Shown here: positions 55,864 through 64,000 of the stretch, piece by piece
How positions within the stretch are numbered: position 1 is the stretch's first letter
Layout of the letters: each line of letters opens with the position of its first letter
Source: Pseudoxanthomonas suwonensis
Lineage (GTDB): Bacteria; Pseudomonadota; Gammaproteobacteria; Xanthomonadales; Xanthomonadaceae
Assembly (NCBI RefSeq): GCF_000972865.1
Contig: NZ_CP011144.1
Span: 2,790,001 to 2,854,000, forward strand
Length of the DNA stretch: 64,000 bases
Reading direction: 5' to 3'
The notes under the pieces: generated by a model
What the model was told of the DNA's origin: nothing
Seen by the model: the letters and a program-made list of their open reading frames with translations, nothing else
Database searches by the model: none
Translations under genes and position numbers: made by a program

Positions 55864-56808
55864 TCAGCGCGCGCCGAAGCGGGCGCGGCAGCCGCCGTTG
55901 ACCCAGATCGTGTTGCCACCGTCCCAGCCCCAGTTGCGGCCTTCCTGGCAGCGGGTGCCGGAGAGGTTCTCGACCACCACCGGGCGGCCCTGGCGGCGGT
56001 CCCAGGCGCAGTTGCGGTGGCGGTTGTTCTCGCTGCTGCAGGTCACCGTATAGCCCGGGTTCGATCCGCCCCAGCCGCCGCCGCGACCCTCGGCGAACTC
56101 GCCGCGGCAGCCGTTGCGCACCCAGATCGAGCTGCCGCGCTGGCCCCAGCTCTGGCCTTCGACACAGCGGCTGCTGGACAGCTGCCGGACCAGCACGATG
56201 CGACCGCGGAAATTCGTGCCGCAGGTCCGCTCGCGGTTGTTCTGGCTCTCGCAGCGCACGGTCTGGCCGCTGCCGCCCTGCCAGCCGCCGCGACCCTCCG
56301 CGAAGCGCCCGCGGCAGCCCTGGTCCACCCACATCGCCCCGCCACCGCCGCCGAAGTTGACGCCCTCCACGCAGCGGGTGCCTGAGATGTTCTCCACCAG
56401 CACCGGGCGGCCATTGAACGGGGTGCGGCATTCGCGCCGGCGGCGGTCGTTGCTGGAGCAGATCAGGGTCTGGCCGCTCCAGTTCGAGCCGGTCCAGCCG
56501 CCGCCCCCGGGCCGCAGGCCGCCGCCGCTGCGCAGCGAGGTCGCGATGTCCTGCCTGATCCGGCTGAAGCCCCAGCCGGAGTCGATCTGGGCCAGGTAGA
56601 ACTCCAGCTGGTCATCCGGGATCGGGCGGCCGCGGGACTGGTCGGCGTACTCGCGCTCGATCACCCGGACCCGGTCCGGCAGCGACAGCTGGCGCAGGTT
56701 CTCCGGCGCGTACGCGGCGGCGGACTGGGCGGCGGCGGGGATGGGCAGGGCGGCGGCCACGAACGCCAGGCCCAGGGCCAGGCACGCGGCGGACAGGGAA
56801 CGGATCAT
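55864..56808 (-). CDS. exported protein with three DUF3011 repeats
   Basis: A 314-aa protein. The signal peptide runs to about residue 28 (MIRSLSAACLALGLAF...AAAQ). A short helical region at 35-85 contains LSLPDRVRVIEREYADQSRG. Three DUF3011 repeats of about 60 residues follow, each with four Cys in the pattern C-x(8-11)-C-x(17-20)-C-x(15-17)-C, separated by Gly/Trp linkers (ICSSNDRRRREC, RCESQNNRERTC, TCSSENNRHRNC). The repeats are thought to be extracytoplasmic and disulfide-linked; function unknown. AAGGAG six bases ahead selects the ATG at 56808 over one two codons earlier. The gene ends six bases from a REP array. Confidence 0.85.
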   Translation of the reverse strand: MIRSLSAACLALGLAFVAAALPIPAAAQSAAAYAPENLRQLSLPDRVRVIEREYADQSRGRPIPDDQLEFYLAQIDSGWGFSRIRQDIATSLRSGGGLRPGGGGWTGSNWSGQTLICSSNDRRRRECRTPFNGRPVLVENISGTRCVEGVNFGGGGGAMWVDQGCRGRFAEGRGGWQGGSGQTVRCESQNNRERTCGTNFRGRIVLVRQLSSSRCVEGQSWGQRGSSIWVRNGCRGEFAEGRGGGWGGSNPGYTVTCSSENNRHRNCAWDRRQGRPVVVENLSGTRCQEGRNWGWDGGNTIWVNGGCRARFGAR

Positions 56809-56853
56809 GACCATCTCCTTGGCAGGCGCCACGCGGATCGTAGTGGTTGGGCG

Positions 56854-56859
56854 AATTTA
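56854..56859 (-). promoter_or_regulatory. possible -10 element of the DUF3011 gene
   Basis: On the minus strand GGATAAATTCGC contains TAAATT, close to the TAAAATTCGCG motif of fmdB and aspS, 45 nt upstream of the start. The -35 region is unremarkable. Confidence 0.35.
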
Positions 56860-56990
56860 TCCACGGGCGGGCTTAATGCCGACCCACCGCCGCCGCACAC
56901 CGCTTCCCGCGTTCGCCGCCGCCGGCGCCAGCCCTCCGCGTCCGCCGGGTGCCGATGCCCCGTGCGTGGCGTTCGCCGGTGCGGCCGGCC

Positions 56991-59087
56991 TCAGGAGGGG
57001 ATGTCTTCCGGCGCGGGCACCAGCGCGATCCGCTCCACTTCCATCACCTCGGTGTAGTCCAGCCAGGCGCGGATCACCAGCTGATCCACCGGCGAATCCA
57101 GCCACAGCGGCAGGCGGATCTGCCCGCCCGGTCCGACCTGGACCCATTCGCGGGCGCGGACCACCTTGCCGTCGTCGGAGACTGCGTCCACCCAGAACGA
57201 CTGGCCGGGCAGGCCGCGGGTGCGCAGCCGCACCTGGTACTGGCCCGGGGCGATCGGCCGCGTCTGCCGGCTGAGGGTCAGCGCGCGGCGCGGCCGCGGC
57301 CGCGCGTCGGCGCTGGCTTCCAGCGGCGCGTCGACCTGGATGCCCTGCTGCAGCTGCCAGTCCGGGTACAGCTTGACGCCGTTGCTGCGGTCCACCACCA
57401 GCGCGCACCACTCGCCGTTGGACGGATCGTCGATGAACGCGGTGCAGCGGTCGACGTAGGCCAGGATGTTGTCCGGGTCGCGGTTGGCGAACTGGCGCGG
57501 CGCGTCCTCCAGCACGATCGAGGTGATGTTCCAGCCGCTGTCGTACTCGAGCATCACCGGCGGCCGGATCCGCTGCACACCGGCCACGACCCGGTCGTCG
57601 TCGATGCGCAGGGTGCGGGTCTCGGTGCCGGTCCACAGTTGCCGGGCGAAGCCCAGGTACAGTGGAAAGCGCGTGCCGTCCCCGGCCAGTGCGGCGCTGG
57701 CCGAGGGCCGCGGCGGCGGCGCCAGCAGCGAGCGGCCGAAGCCGAGCTCGCCCAGGTCGGGGTCGAGCAGCTGCAGCAGGGTCGCGCCCGAATCCAGGGT
57801 GGTGCCGGCGCTGGCCACCTGCTGCGGCGGCAGGCCGCTGCCGAGGTACAGCAGCAGGTTCTCGCGCGGCAGGCGGGCCAGCACGTGGTTGAGGTCGTTG
57901 GGCATGGCCAGGTGGTCGGAGGCGACCACGATCAGCGTGTCGTCGGCATGCGGGCTGGCGCGGATCCGCTCTACCAGGCGCGAGATCAGCCGGTCGCTGC
58001 AGGCCAGCGCGCGCAGCAGGCCGATGTCGCCGTACTCGCTGTCGTAGCGGATGCCGCGGCAGGCCACCGGCAGGTGCCCGGCCGGGTGGTGGGTGTCCAT
58101 CGTCAGCGCAGTCAGCATGAACGGCCGCCCGGCGGCGGACAGTTGCATGAAGTCGTCGAACACGTCGTCGAGCAGCACGTCGTCGTGCAGGCCCCAGTTG
58201 GAGAAATGCTTCCTGGCCACGCCGCGTTCGCGGTAGTAGCGCTGTTCCTTGACCGTGTCGAAGCCGTGGCTGGCGAGGAATTTGCCCTTGGCGGCGAAAG
58301 CGGCGTCGGCACCGCCGCTGAAATGCAGCGCGTAGCCCTGCTGCTTGAGGTAGTCGCTCAGGCAGTGCGCGCCGGGCAGGAAGTCGTCCATCCGGCCCAT
58401 GCTGTTCTCGTCGCCGCGCGCGGTGGTCAGCGGCACGCCGCATAGCGAAGACACCAGCCCGGCGATGGTCCAGCCGCTGCCTTCGGCCGAGGCGACGCCG
58501 CGGAAGTCCAGGCCCTCGCCGGCCAGCCGCGCCAGGTTCGGCATCAGGCCGGGGAAGGCCCGCGGGTCCAGGTAGGTGCGCTCCAGGCTCTCGCCGTAGA
58601 TCCAGACGATGTTCCTGCGCTGCCGCAGCGGCTTGTCCGGCACCGTGTATTCGGACGCGACCTGGTCGCTGTCGACCGGGCGCGATTGCTGGTACAGGCG
58701 CAGCGCGTCGCCGGTCAGCGGACTGCTCAGCACCGCGGCGGCGAATGCGGCCATGAAGCCGGCGAACGCCACGCCGCCGCGCCGGTGTTCGCGGCACCGG
58801 CGCACCAGCAGCAACGGCGACAGCGAGAGCAGGGCGAGGACGAGGAACCCCAGGATCGGCCGGGCGAAGTCGCCGATCCCGGCGCCGTCCATGCCGCTGC
58901 GCAGGTGGTAGACGGTGGCGGCGTTGAAGCCGTCGCCGCTGAGCTGGTCGATCAGCCACCAGGCGCTCAGCGCCAGCAGCAGCGCGCTCAGCAGCGCGGC
59001 CTTGGCCCATGCCCAGCGCCGGGAGGCCAGCAGCAGCGCCAGCAGCAGGAGCAGGCTGGGCGGGAGCAGCAGCGCGGGCAGGCTCAT
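56991..59087 (-). CDS. opgB: phosphoglycerol transferase I, OpgB/MdoB-like
   Basis: A 698-aa inner-membrane enzyme that moves phosphoglycerol from phosphatidylglycerol to periplasmic glucans. Three or four hydrophobic spans lie in residues 1-125 (5-22, 30-46, 78-96, 107-124). The alkaline-phosphatase-superfamily domain starts near 158 with [20 protein letters not shown], where the Thr of ERTY is the expected nucleophile. [10 protein letters not shown] and [11 protein letters not shown] are metal-binding blocks. These blocks match E. coli OpgB closely. The C-terminal 230 residues are beta-rich. It is divergent from aspS. No opgG or opgH gene lies in the window, so its glucan substrate is made elsewhere or differs. 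Confidence 0.88.
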   Translation of the reverse strand: MSLPALLLPPSLLLLLALLLASRRWAWAKAALLSALLLALSAWWLIDQLSGDGFNAATVYHLRSGMDGAGIGDFARPILGFLVLALLSLSPLLLVRRCREHRRGGVAFAGFMAAFAAAVLSSPLTGDALRLYQQSRPVDSDQVASEYTVPDKPLRQRRNIVWIYGESLERTYLDPRAFPGLMPNLARLAGEGLDFRGVASAEGSGWTIAGLVSSLCGVPLTTARGDENSMGRMDDFLPGAHCLSDYLKQQGYALHFSGGADAAFAAKGKFLASHGFDTVKEQRYYRERGVARKHFSNWGLHDDVLLDDVFDDFMQLSAAGRPFMLTALTMDTHHPAGHLPVACRGIRYDSEYGDIGLLRALACSDRLISRLVERIRASPHADDTLIVVASDHLAMPNDLNHVLARLPRENLLLYLGSGLPPQQVASAGTTLDSGATLLQLLDPDLGELGFGRSLLAPPPRPSASAALAGDGTRFPLYLGFARQLWTGTETRTLRIDDDRVVAGVQRIRPPVMLEYDSGWNITSIVLEDAPRQFANRDPDNILAYVDRCTAFIDDPSNGEWCALVVDRSNGVKLYPDWQLQQGIQVDAPLEASADARPRPRRALTLSRQTRPIAPGQYQVRLRTRGLPGQSFWVDAVSDDGKVVRAREWVQVGPGGQIRLPLWLDSPVDQLVIRAWLDYTEVMEVERIALVPAPEDIPS

Positions 59088-59295
59088 GCCGTGCCGCTTC
59101 CGCGCGCGTGGTCGAGTCCCGCCGTGCGGGTGCCTTCCTGCCGCCGATCCGCCATCAAGAGCCGCCTCCGCCGTCGTGGGTCCGGGCGCAAACCTGCCTT
59201 TTCCTTCCTGAACGGGATGTTCGCGCGACCGCCGCGAGGGGCGCGGCGGGAGGGTCGCAGGGTGCCGTCGCCGCGCCGCAGCGCGGTGGCAGCGG

Positions 59296-59301
59296 GTTAA
59301 A
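59296..59301 (+). promoter_or_regulatory. -10 element of aspS
   Basis: TAAAAT in GGGTTAAAATTCGCGG, sharing an 11-base core with the FmdB-type gene promoter. Directly downstream CCGCCCGGG-C-CCCGGGCGG (59315-59333) forms a strong hairpin in the 5' leader. The ATG lies 53 nt past the -10. Confidence 0.5.
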
Positions 59302-59353
59302 ATTCGCGGCTGTCCGCCCGGGCCCCGGGCGGTGCGATCCTTGCGGAGTTTCC

Positions 59354-61123
59354 ATGCGTACCCACTACTGCGGCCTGGTCGACGAGACCCTGATCGGCCA
59401 GACCATCACCCTCGCCGGCTGGACCGACGTGGCCCGCAATCTCGGCGGCGTCTGCTTCGTCGACCTGCGCGACCACGAGGGCATCGTCCAGGTCACGGTC
59501 GAGCCCGGCTCTCCGGGAAGCACGAATGCCGAGGTGTTCGCGGTGGCCGCATCGCTGGGTTACGAGGACGTGCTGCAGGTCGAGGGCGTGGTCCGCGCGC
59601 GCCAGGCGGTCAACGAGAAGATCCCGACCGGCAAGGTCGAGGTGATCGCCACCCGCATCACCGTGCTCAGCAAGGCCGCGCCGCTGCCGTTCCACGCGCA
59701 CGAGAACCCGGGCGAGGAAACCCGCCTGAGGTACCGGTATCTCGACTTGCGCCGCCCGGAGATGCAGCGCATGCAGCGCACCCGGATCCGGCTGGTGCAG
59801 GCGTTGCGCCGGCACCTGGACGCGGACGGCTTCCAGGACATCGAGACCCCGATCCTGACCAAGGCCACGCCCGAGGGCGCGCGCGACTTCCTGGTCCCGG
59901 CGCGCATGCACGCCGGCGAGTTCTACGCGCTGCCGCAGAGCCCGCAGCTGTTCAAGCAGATCCTGATGGTGGCCGGCTTCGACCGCTACTACCAGATCGC
60001 GCGCTGCTTCCGCGACGAGGCCCTGCGCGCCGACCGCCAGCTGGAGTTCACCCAGCTGGACATGGAGTTCGCGTTCGTGCGCGAGCGCGACGTGCAGGAC
60101 TACGTGGAGGCGATGGTCCGCGCGGTGTTCAGGGAAGTGGTGGACGTGGATCTGGACGCGCAGTTCCCGCGCATGACCTGGGCCGAGGCGATGCGCCGCT
60201 ACGGCTCGGACAAGCCGGACCTGCGCATCGGCCTGGAACTGGTCGACGTGGCCGACCTGGTCAAGGACAGCGGCTTCGCCGTGTTCTCCGCCGCCGCCGG
60301 CGACCCGGACGGCCGCGTGGCCGCGCTGCGCATCCCCGGTGGTGCATCGCTGTCGCGCAAGCAGATCGACGAGTACGCCGCGCACGCGGCCAAGTACGGC
60401 GCCAAGGGCCTGGCCTACATCAAGATCGACGAGGCCGGCGCGGTCAGTTCGCCGATTGCCAAGTTCTTCGACGAGGCCGCGTTCGCCGCGCTCATCGCCC
60501 ACGTGGGCGCCGGCAACGGCGACATCGTGTTCTTCGGCGCCGGCGGCTACAACAAGGTCTCCGACTTCATGGGCGCGCTGCGGCTGAAGGCCGGCAAGGA
60601 CTTCGGCCTGGTGCAGGACGGCTGGAAGCCGCTCTGGGTCACCGACTTCCCGATGTTCGAGTGGGACGAGGAGGCGCAGCGCTACGTGGCCCTGCACCAT
60701 CCGTTCACCGCGCCGGCGGTGGACGACATCGCCGACCTGCGCGCCAATGCGCGCACCGCGGTGTCGCGCGGCTACGACATGGTGCTCAACGGGAATGAAA
60801 TCGGTGGCGGCTCGATCCGCATCCACCGCCCGGAGATGCAGAGCGCGGTGTTCGAGCTGCTCGGCATCGGCGAGGAGGAAGCGCGGGCCAAGTTCGGCTT
60901 CCTGCTCGACGCGCTGAACTACGGCGCGCCGCCGCACGGCGGCATCGCCTTCGGCATCGACCGCATCGCCGCGCTGATGGCCGGCACCGAGTCGATCCGC
61001 GACGTGATTCCGTTCCCGAAGACCACCACCGCCCAGTGCCTGATGACCGGCGCGCCCTCGCCGATCCCGGACGGGCAACTGGCCGAGGTGCATGTCCAGG
61101 TGAGGGCGGAAAGCAAGAGCTGA
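59354..61123 (+). CDS. aspS: aspartate--tRNA ligase AspRS
   Basis: A 589-aa class IIb synthetase. It has an N-terminal OB-fold anticodon-binding domain (about 1-110, [20 protein letters not shown]), motif 2 [20 protein letters not shown] near 220, the bacterial GAD insertion (about 285-420), and motif 3 [16 protein letters not shown] near 535. GGAG lies six bases ahead of the ATG. The length is normal for the bacterial type. Whether it is the discriminating or non-discriminating form cannot be told here. The GNAT gene follows after 68 nt. Confidence 0.97.
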   Translation: MRTHYCGLVDETLIGQTITLAGWTDVARNLGGVCFVDLRDHEGIVQVTVEPGSPGSTNAEVFAVAASLGYEDVLQVEGVVRARQAVNEKIPTGKVEVIATRITVLSKAAPLPFHAHENPGEETRLRYRYLDLRRPEMQRMQRTRIRLVQALRRHLDADGFQDIETPILTKATPEGARDFLVPARMHAGEFYALPQSPQLFKQILMVAGFDRYYQIARCFRDEALRADRQLEFTQLDMEFAFVRERDVQDYVEAMVRAVFREVVDVDLDAQFPRMTWAEAMRRYGSDKPDLRIGLELVDVADLVKDSGFAVFSAAAGDPDGRVAALRIPGGASLSRKQIDEYAAHAAKYGAKGLAYIKIDEAGAVSSPIAKFFDEAAFAALIAHVGAGNGDIVFFGAGGYNKVSDFMGALRLKAGKDFGLVQDGWKPLWVTDFPMFEWDEEAQRYVALHHPFTAPAVDDIADLRANARTAVSRGYDMVLNGNEIGGGSIRIHRPEMQSAVFELLGIGEEEARAKFGFLLDALNYGAPPHGGIAFGIDRIAALMAGTESIRDVIPFPKTTTAQCLMTGAPSPIPDGQLAEVHVQVRAESKS

Positions 61124-61191
61124 AGCCGCCGCGGCCATCGGTTCTCGTCCCCGGTCACCGGAGCCGATCCGTGCACGGCACCTTCTCCCCC

Positions 61192-61716
61192 ATGACCCTC
61201 GCCATCCGCCGCGCTACCGCAGATGACGCCGCCACACTTTCGCAGCTGGCCGCGCGCACCTTCACCGAGACCTTTGGCCACCTGTATCCGGCGGAGGACC
61301 TGGCGCTCTTCCTGCGCGATGCCTATGCGGTAGAGAAGCAGGCGGTGATCCTGTCGCACCCGGGCTATGCGGTGTGGCTGCTGGAGGACGATGGCCTGGT
61401 CGTGGGTCACGCCGCGGCCGGGCCGTGCGGCTTGCCGCACGCCGACGTGCGGCCGGGCGATGGCGAACTGAAGCGCCTGTACGTGCTGGCCTCGCATCAG
61501 AACGGCGGTTGGGGCGGGCGCCTGTTCGACGCGGCCGAACGCTGGCTGCTGCGCGACGGCCCGCGCACGCTGTGGGTCGGGGTGTGGTCGGAGAACCTCG
61601 GGGCGCAGCGGTTCTATGCGCGGCACGGGTTCGGAAAGGTCGGCACCTACGAATTTCCGGTCGGCCGGGTGCGCGATCTGGAATTCATCCTGCGCCGCCA
61701 GGCGGCAGCGGCCTGA
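61192..61716 (+). CDS. GNAT family N-acetyltransferase
   Basis: A 174-aa protein of the Gcn5-related family. MTLAIRRATADDAATLSQLA is the N-terminal strand-helix. LKRLYVLASHQNGGWGGRLFDAAE is motif A with an altered acetyl-CoA loop (QNGGWGGR in place of the typical Q/RxxGxGxxL pattern). VWSENLGAQRFYARHGFGKVG is motif B. The substrate is unknown; small-molecule or protein N-termini are possible. It may be cotranscribed with aspS. The ATG at 61192 fits the domain start; the upstream open frame overlaps aspS. Confidence 0.88.
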   Translation: MTLAIRRATADDAATLSQLAARTFTETFGHLYPAEDLALFLRDAYAVEKQAVILSHPGYAVWLLEDDGLVVGHAAAGPCGLPHADVRPGDGELKRLYVLASHQNGGWGGRLFDAAERWLLRDGPRTLWVGVWSENLGAQRFYARHGFGKVGTYEFPVGRVRDLEFILRRQAAAA

Positions 61717-61824
61717 GATCTTCAGCCGGTGGTGCCAACCTCGCCGGTGACAGTGTCCTGCCCCCAATGACCCGGAGCAGGGGATGCCGGGACATCGCAT
61801 CGCCTGGTCCCAAGCCCAATGGAT

Positions 61825-61856
61825 GGACGCGGCGGACCTTCCGGCCCGCCGCGTCC
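61825..61856. terminator. hairpin between convergent GNAT and hydrolase genes
   Basis: GGACGCGGCGG and CCGCCGCGTCC form an 11-pair perfect stem with a 10-nt loop, 108 nt beyond the GNAT stop and 23 nt beyond the hydrolase stop. No T run. A two-way terminator is likely. Confidence 0.5.
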
Positions 61857-61879
61857 GCGTCGCGACATGCTGTCGCCGC

Positions 61880-62686
61880 TTATCGCGTGGTCGCCTGCGC
61901 GGCCTGGTCGATCAGTGCGGCCACTTCCTGCGGCTGCGAGGTCATCACCACGTGCGAGGCGCCCGGGATCACCACCGTGCCGCGCGAGCCGGCGCGGTCG
62001 GCCATGTACTGCAGCGCCTCGGCCGGGATGTTCCTGTCGGCGTCGCCGTAGACGAACCACGACGGGATGTCCTTCCAGCGCGGCTGGCCGCTGGCTTCGG
62101 TCAGCGCGGCCTTGGCGACCGGGCGCTGGGTCGAAGCCATCACCGCCGCCTCGGCCTCGGGGACGTCGCTTGCGAACTGTTGCCAGAACGCGTCCTGGCG
62201 GATGTACAGGTCTTCGCCGCCCCCGGCGCGCTGCACCGGCTCGGCCAGGGTGCCGGGCAGGGTGCTGCCCGGGAAGCGGCCGGTCAGGTCCAGCACCGTT
62301 TCGCCCTGCTCGGGGGCGAAGGCCGCCACGTAGACCAGCGCCTTGATCTTCGGATTGGCCTGGACGTTGGAGATCACCGCGCCGCCGTAGGAGTGGCCGA
62401 CCAGCACCACCGGACCGGGCGCGCGTTCGACCAGGCCATCGACCACCTCGGCATCGCCGGCCACGCTGCGCAGGGGATTGGCCGCGGCGACCACGGTGTA
62501 GCCGCGGGCGGCCAGGCGCGGCACGACGCCGTTCCAGCTGGCGGATTCGGCGAAGGCGCCGTGGACCAGGATGACGGTGGTGTTCCGGCCGGCGGCCTCG
62601 GCCGCCGGGGCGTCGGCAGCGAAGGCGCCGGTGGCAGTGGCGGTGGCAACGGCAGAGGCCAGGGCGAGGGACTTGAACGACTTCAT
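61880..62686 (-). CDS. exported alpha/beta hydrolase
   Basis: A 268-aa protein. The signal peptide runs to about residue 23 (ATGAFAAD). The alpha/beta fold shows VILVHGAFAESASWNG (oxyanion-hole HG), the nucleophile elbow GHSYGG with S99, a YGDAD segment for the acid, and GASHVVMTSQPQEVAAL with the catalytic His. It resembles the salicylate-esterase-like / EstC hydrolases that occur widely in soil bacteria. The substrate is unknown. GGAG lies eight bases ahead of the ATG at 62686; the open frame continues far upstream but the signal peptide marks the start. Two inverted repeats lie upstream and may be operators. Confidence 0.88.
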   Translation of the reverse strand: MKSFKSLALASAVATATATGAFAADAPAAEAAGRNTTVILVHGAFAESASWNGVVPRLAARGYTVVAAANPLRSVAGDAEVVDGLVERAPGPVVLVGHSYGGAVISNVQANPKIKALVYVAAFAPEQGETVLDLTGRFPGSTLPGTLAEPVQRAGGGEDLYIRQDAFWQQFASDVPEAEAAVMASTQRPVAKAALTEASGQPRWKDIPSWFVYGDADRNIPAEALQYMADRAGSRGTVVIPGASHVVMTSQPQEVAALIDQAAQATTR

Positions 62687-62714
62687 GGCGGATCTCCTTC
62701 CGGTCTGGGGGTAG

Positions 62715-62801
62715 CTGGCCGGTCGGCCAGTGGTGACCACGATACGGTCCCGCTCAGGACGAAATGGATCGAATAATCCTGAAAACATGACCTTTCGTCC
62801 T
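62715..62801 (-). promoter_or_regulatory. two inverted repeats in the hydrolase upstream region
   Basis: CTGGCCG-GT-CGGCCAG (62715-62730) lies 28 nt above the start codon. Further out, AGGACGAAA (62756-62764) and TTTCGTCCT (62793-62801) are perfect 9-base inverse arms separated by 28 nt of the only AT-rich DNA in this gap. The layout fits promoter plus regulator sites, for instance a LysR, AraC or TetR type protein; no regulator gene is in the window next to it. Confidence 0.45.
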
Positions 62802-62865
62802 GCGTCGCGTTTGGGTCCCGCCCTGGCGCCCGCCTGGCGCCGTACCCCGCCATCGCCCGGCGGGA

Positions 62866-63771
62866 TCACCCCTCCTTCTGCGGTCCGGTCCCGGCGAATT
62901 CGGCTTCCGGCGCGAGACAGGCGATGAACCCGGCACCCAGGGCGGCGATGGACGCATTGACCCGCTGCGGATCCTGCTCCGTTCGCCCGGACACCGGGGC
63001 GATGCCCAGCCGCCCCATCTGCGCATCGTCGAAGTAGAGGAAATGGCGTGGCGCCTGGGAGGGTCCACCGCATCGCGGTTCATCGAGTGCGGCCGCATCG
63101 AGTTCGTCGAACCCGTGCACGATGCGCGGATCGACCTCGACCCGCCGATAGAGCGCATCCTGGTGCGCCTGCAACGCATCCAGCGACCGACGGATCGCCT
63201 GGCGGTTGGCTTCGGGATCCGGCACGGTCCCACCCTGCGGTCCGCTCAGGTAGGCCTCCAGCGTGGCCCGCGCCCGCGCCCGGTTGCCGTCGGAAAAGCC
63301 GCCATGGAAGAGCACCAGCGACGCATCCTGGACATGGCGATCGCGCACGCCGGCATAGAAGTAATTGGCGCACGCCGATGCGCAGACCCCGACCACGTGC
63401 ACGCTGGCGTCCCGTGCCTGCAGCTTCTCGGCCAGGCCCAACGCAATCTCCGAATCCCCGCCCCGCGAACGCACGACCAGCACTGGCGGCGCTGCCGTCC
63501 CGGTCGCATCGATCCAGCCATGGAGGACATCCAGCGAACCGGTCGCGACCACTCCATCGAAGCAGGCCACCTCCGGGGAAAGTATCCGGGTCTGCGGATC
63601 GTCTTCCTGGCTGGTCCAGGCCCGGCCTTCGATCCACCCACGGCAAGCCTCGACGGGATCGGAAGGTCGTCCGGGAGCGGCATCCACCTGTACGGGCGAG
63701 GCCGCCAGGAGCAGCAGGAAGAGGGCAGAAGATATGGGCATGGATTCGTCCATGAAGGGGCTGCGCAGCAT
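62866..63771 (-). CDS. exported ClpP/crotonase-fold protein, putative periplasmic serine protease-like
   Basis: A 301-aa protein (from the outermost ATG). It has a hydrophobic N-terminus (residues 14-27) that reads as a signal peptide. A ClpP-like core follows: PPVLVVRSRGGDSEIALGLA (GG at 104-105), VHVVGVCASACANYFYAG with the candidate nucleophile S132, and LVLFHGGFS with H156. The pattern matches predicted periplasmic ClpP-fold proteins (COG3904-like); activity is unproven. The C-terminal half is charged and helical. Starts at 63771, 63753 and 63741 are all possible and none has a good ribosome binding site. Neighbours give no clue to its role. Confidence 0.75.
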   Translation of the reverse strand: MLRSPFMDESMPISSALFLLLLAASPVQVDAAPGRPSDPVEACRGWIEGRAWTSQEDDPQTRILSPEVACFDGVVATGSLDVLHGWIDATGTAAPPVLVVRSRGGDSEIALGLAEKLQARDASVHVVGVCASACANYFYAGVRDRHVQDASLVLFHGGFSDGNRARARATLEAYLSGPQGGTVPDPEANRQAIRRSLDALQAHQDALYRRVEVDPRIVHGFDELDAAALDEPRCGGPSQAPRHFLYFDDAQMGRLGIAPVSGRTEQDPQRVNASIAALGAGFIACLAPEAEFAGTGPQKEG

Positions 63772-64000
63772 GCCATCGCCGCCGTGCCCCGGTCATTCGT
63801 GCAACCATCGCCCGCGGATGGGACGCACTGCGGGCTTGCTGCTCGACAAGCCCATGTGCGATGCCGCGCATGGACAGGAGCAGAGAGGTGGATAACCCGA
63901 CGAAACTTCCGACGATGACGAGGACCGGAGTGTGTGCATGACGCGGACTCCGGATCCACAGTGCTGCACAGGCGCCGCCGCTCATCGGGGCCGGCCACAA
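63772..64000. other. terminal intergenic stretch, nothing assigned
   Basis: 229 nt to the window end. Open frames run through it on the minus strand, but they overlap the ClpP-like gene in other frames and look like GC-driven shadows. The promoter of the ClpP-like gene should be here. Confidence 0.4.

Noticed and set aside
63080..64000. 306-codon minus-strand frame at the right edge
   Set aside because: It overlaps the ClpP-like gene in a different phase for most of its length and has no recognisable domain.

Overview
The window is high-GC gammaproteobacterial DNA that looks like the Xanthomonadaceae (Lysobacter, Luteimonas, Pseudoxanthomonas or Stenotrophomonas group). This rests on the gene content and order (ybgC-tolQRAB-pal-cpoB-queE-queC followed by tRNA-Lys, an Lhr-type helicase, an OpgB homologue, a Xanthomonad-style TonB receptor) and on very abundant GTAG-type REP palindromes with a cognate REP-associated tyrosine transposase (RAYT). 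The genus cannot be fixed from the sequence alone.

Layout. 1-3011 (minus strand): end of a polysaccharide or glycolipid cluster, with a partial gene at the edge, a polytopic flippase-like protein, a UDP-GlcNAc 2-epimerase and a family 2 glycosyltransferase, with overlapping or tightly spaced ends. 3012-6210: a solitary pilB behind a near-perfect sigma-54 promoter, then REP arrays that enclose the RAYT gene. 6263-14534: the Tol-Pal envelope locus running into queuosine genes (queE, queC) and tRNA-Lys, with REP arrays between tolA and tolB, cpoB and queE, queE and queC, and queC and the tRNA. 14624-20256: a DUF892 (YciE/F) protein and a 1590-aa Lhr-like helicase that carries an in-frame 198-bp palindromic element.

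21398-42703 is the most unusual part: a three-gene operon encoding a 6286-aa exported filamentous adhesin (LktA/FHA type two-partner secretion substrate), its outer-membrane TpsB transporter, and a SapC-family protein. SapC proteins are named from the S-layer locus of Campylobacter fetus, so a SapC gene directly behind a two-partner secretion pair suggests a combined surface-coat system. A long, GC-rich, hairpin-rich leader precedes the giant gene.

42753-51625 (minus strand): RecQ, an FAD-dependent oxidoreductase, a YbaL/KefC-type cation/proton antiporter and a TonB-dependent receptor, with REP arrays in the three junctions between these four genes. 51838-64000: an ABC-F ATPase (YheS type), FmdB-type zinc ribbon protein, small lipoprotein, a six-unit REP array with its own 146-nt period, DUF3011 protein, OpgB, AspRS, GNAT acetyltransferase, exported alpha/beta hydrolase and an exported ClpP-fold protein.

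The window-wide theme is REP invasion: about 38 inverted-pair units in 11 blocks fill nearly every long gap downstream of genes. At four genes the GTAG foot of the REP itself supplies the TAG stop codon. Many long open frames on the opposite strand, including one of more than 4300 codons antisense to the adhesin, are GC-driven shadows and are not annotated.
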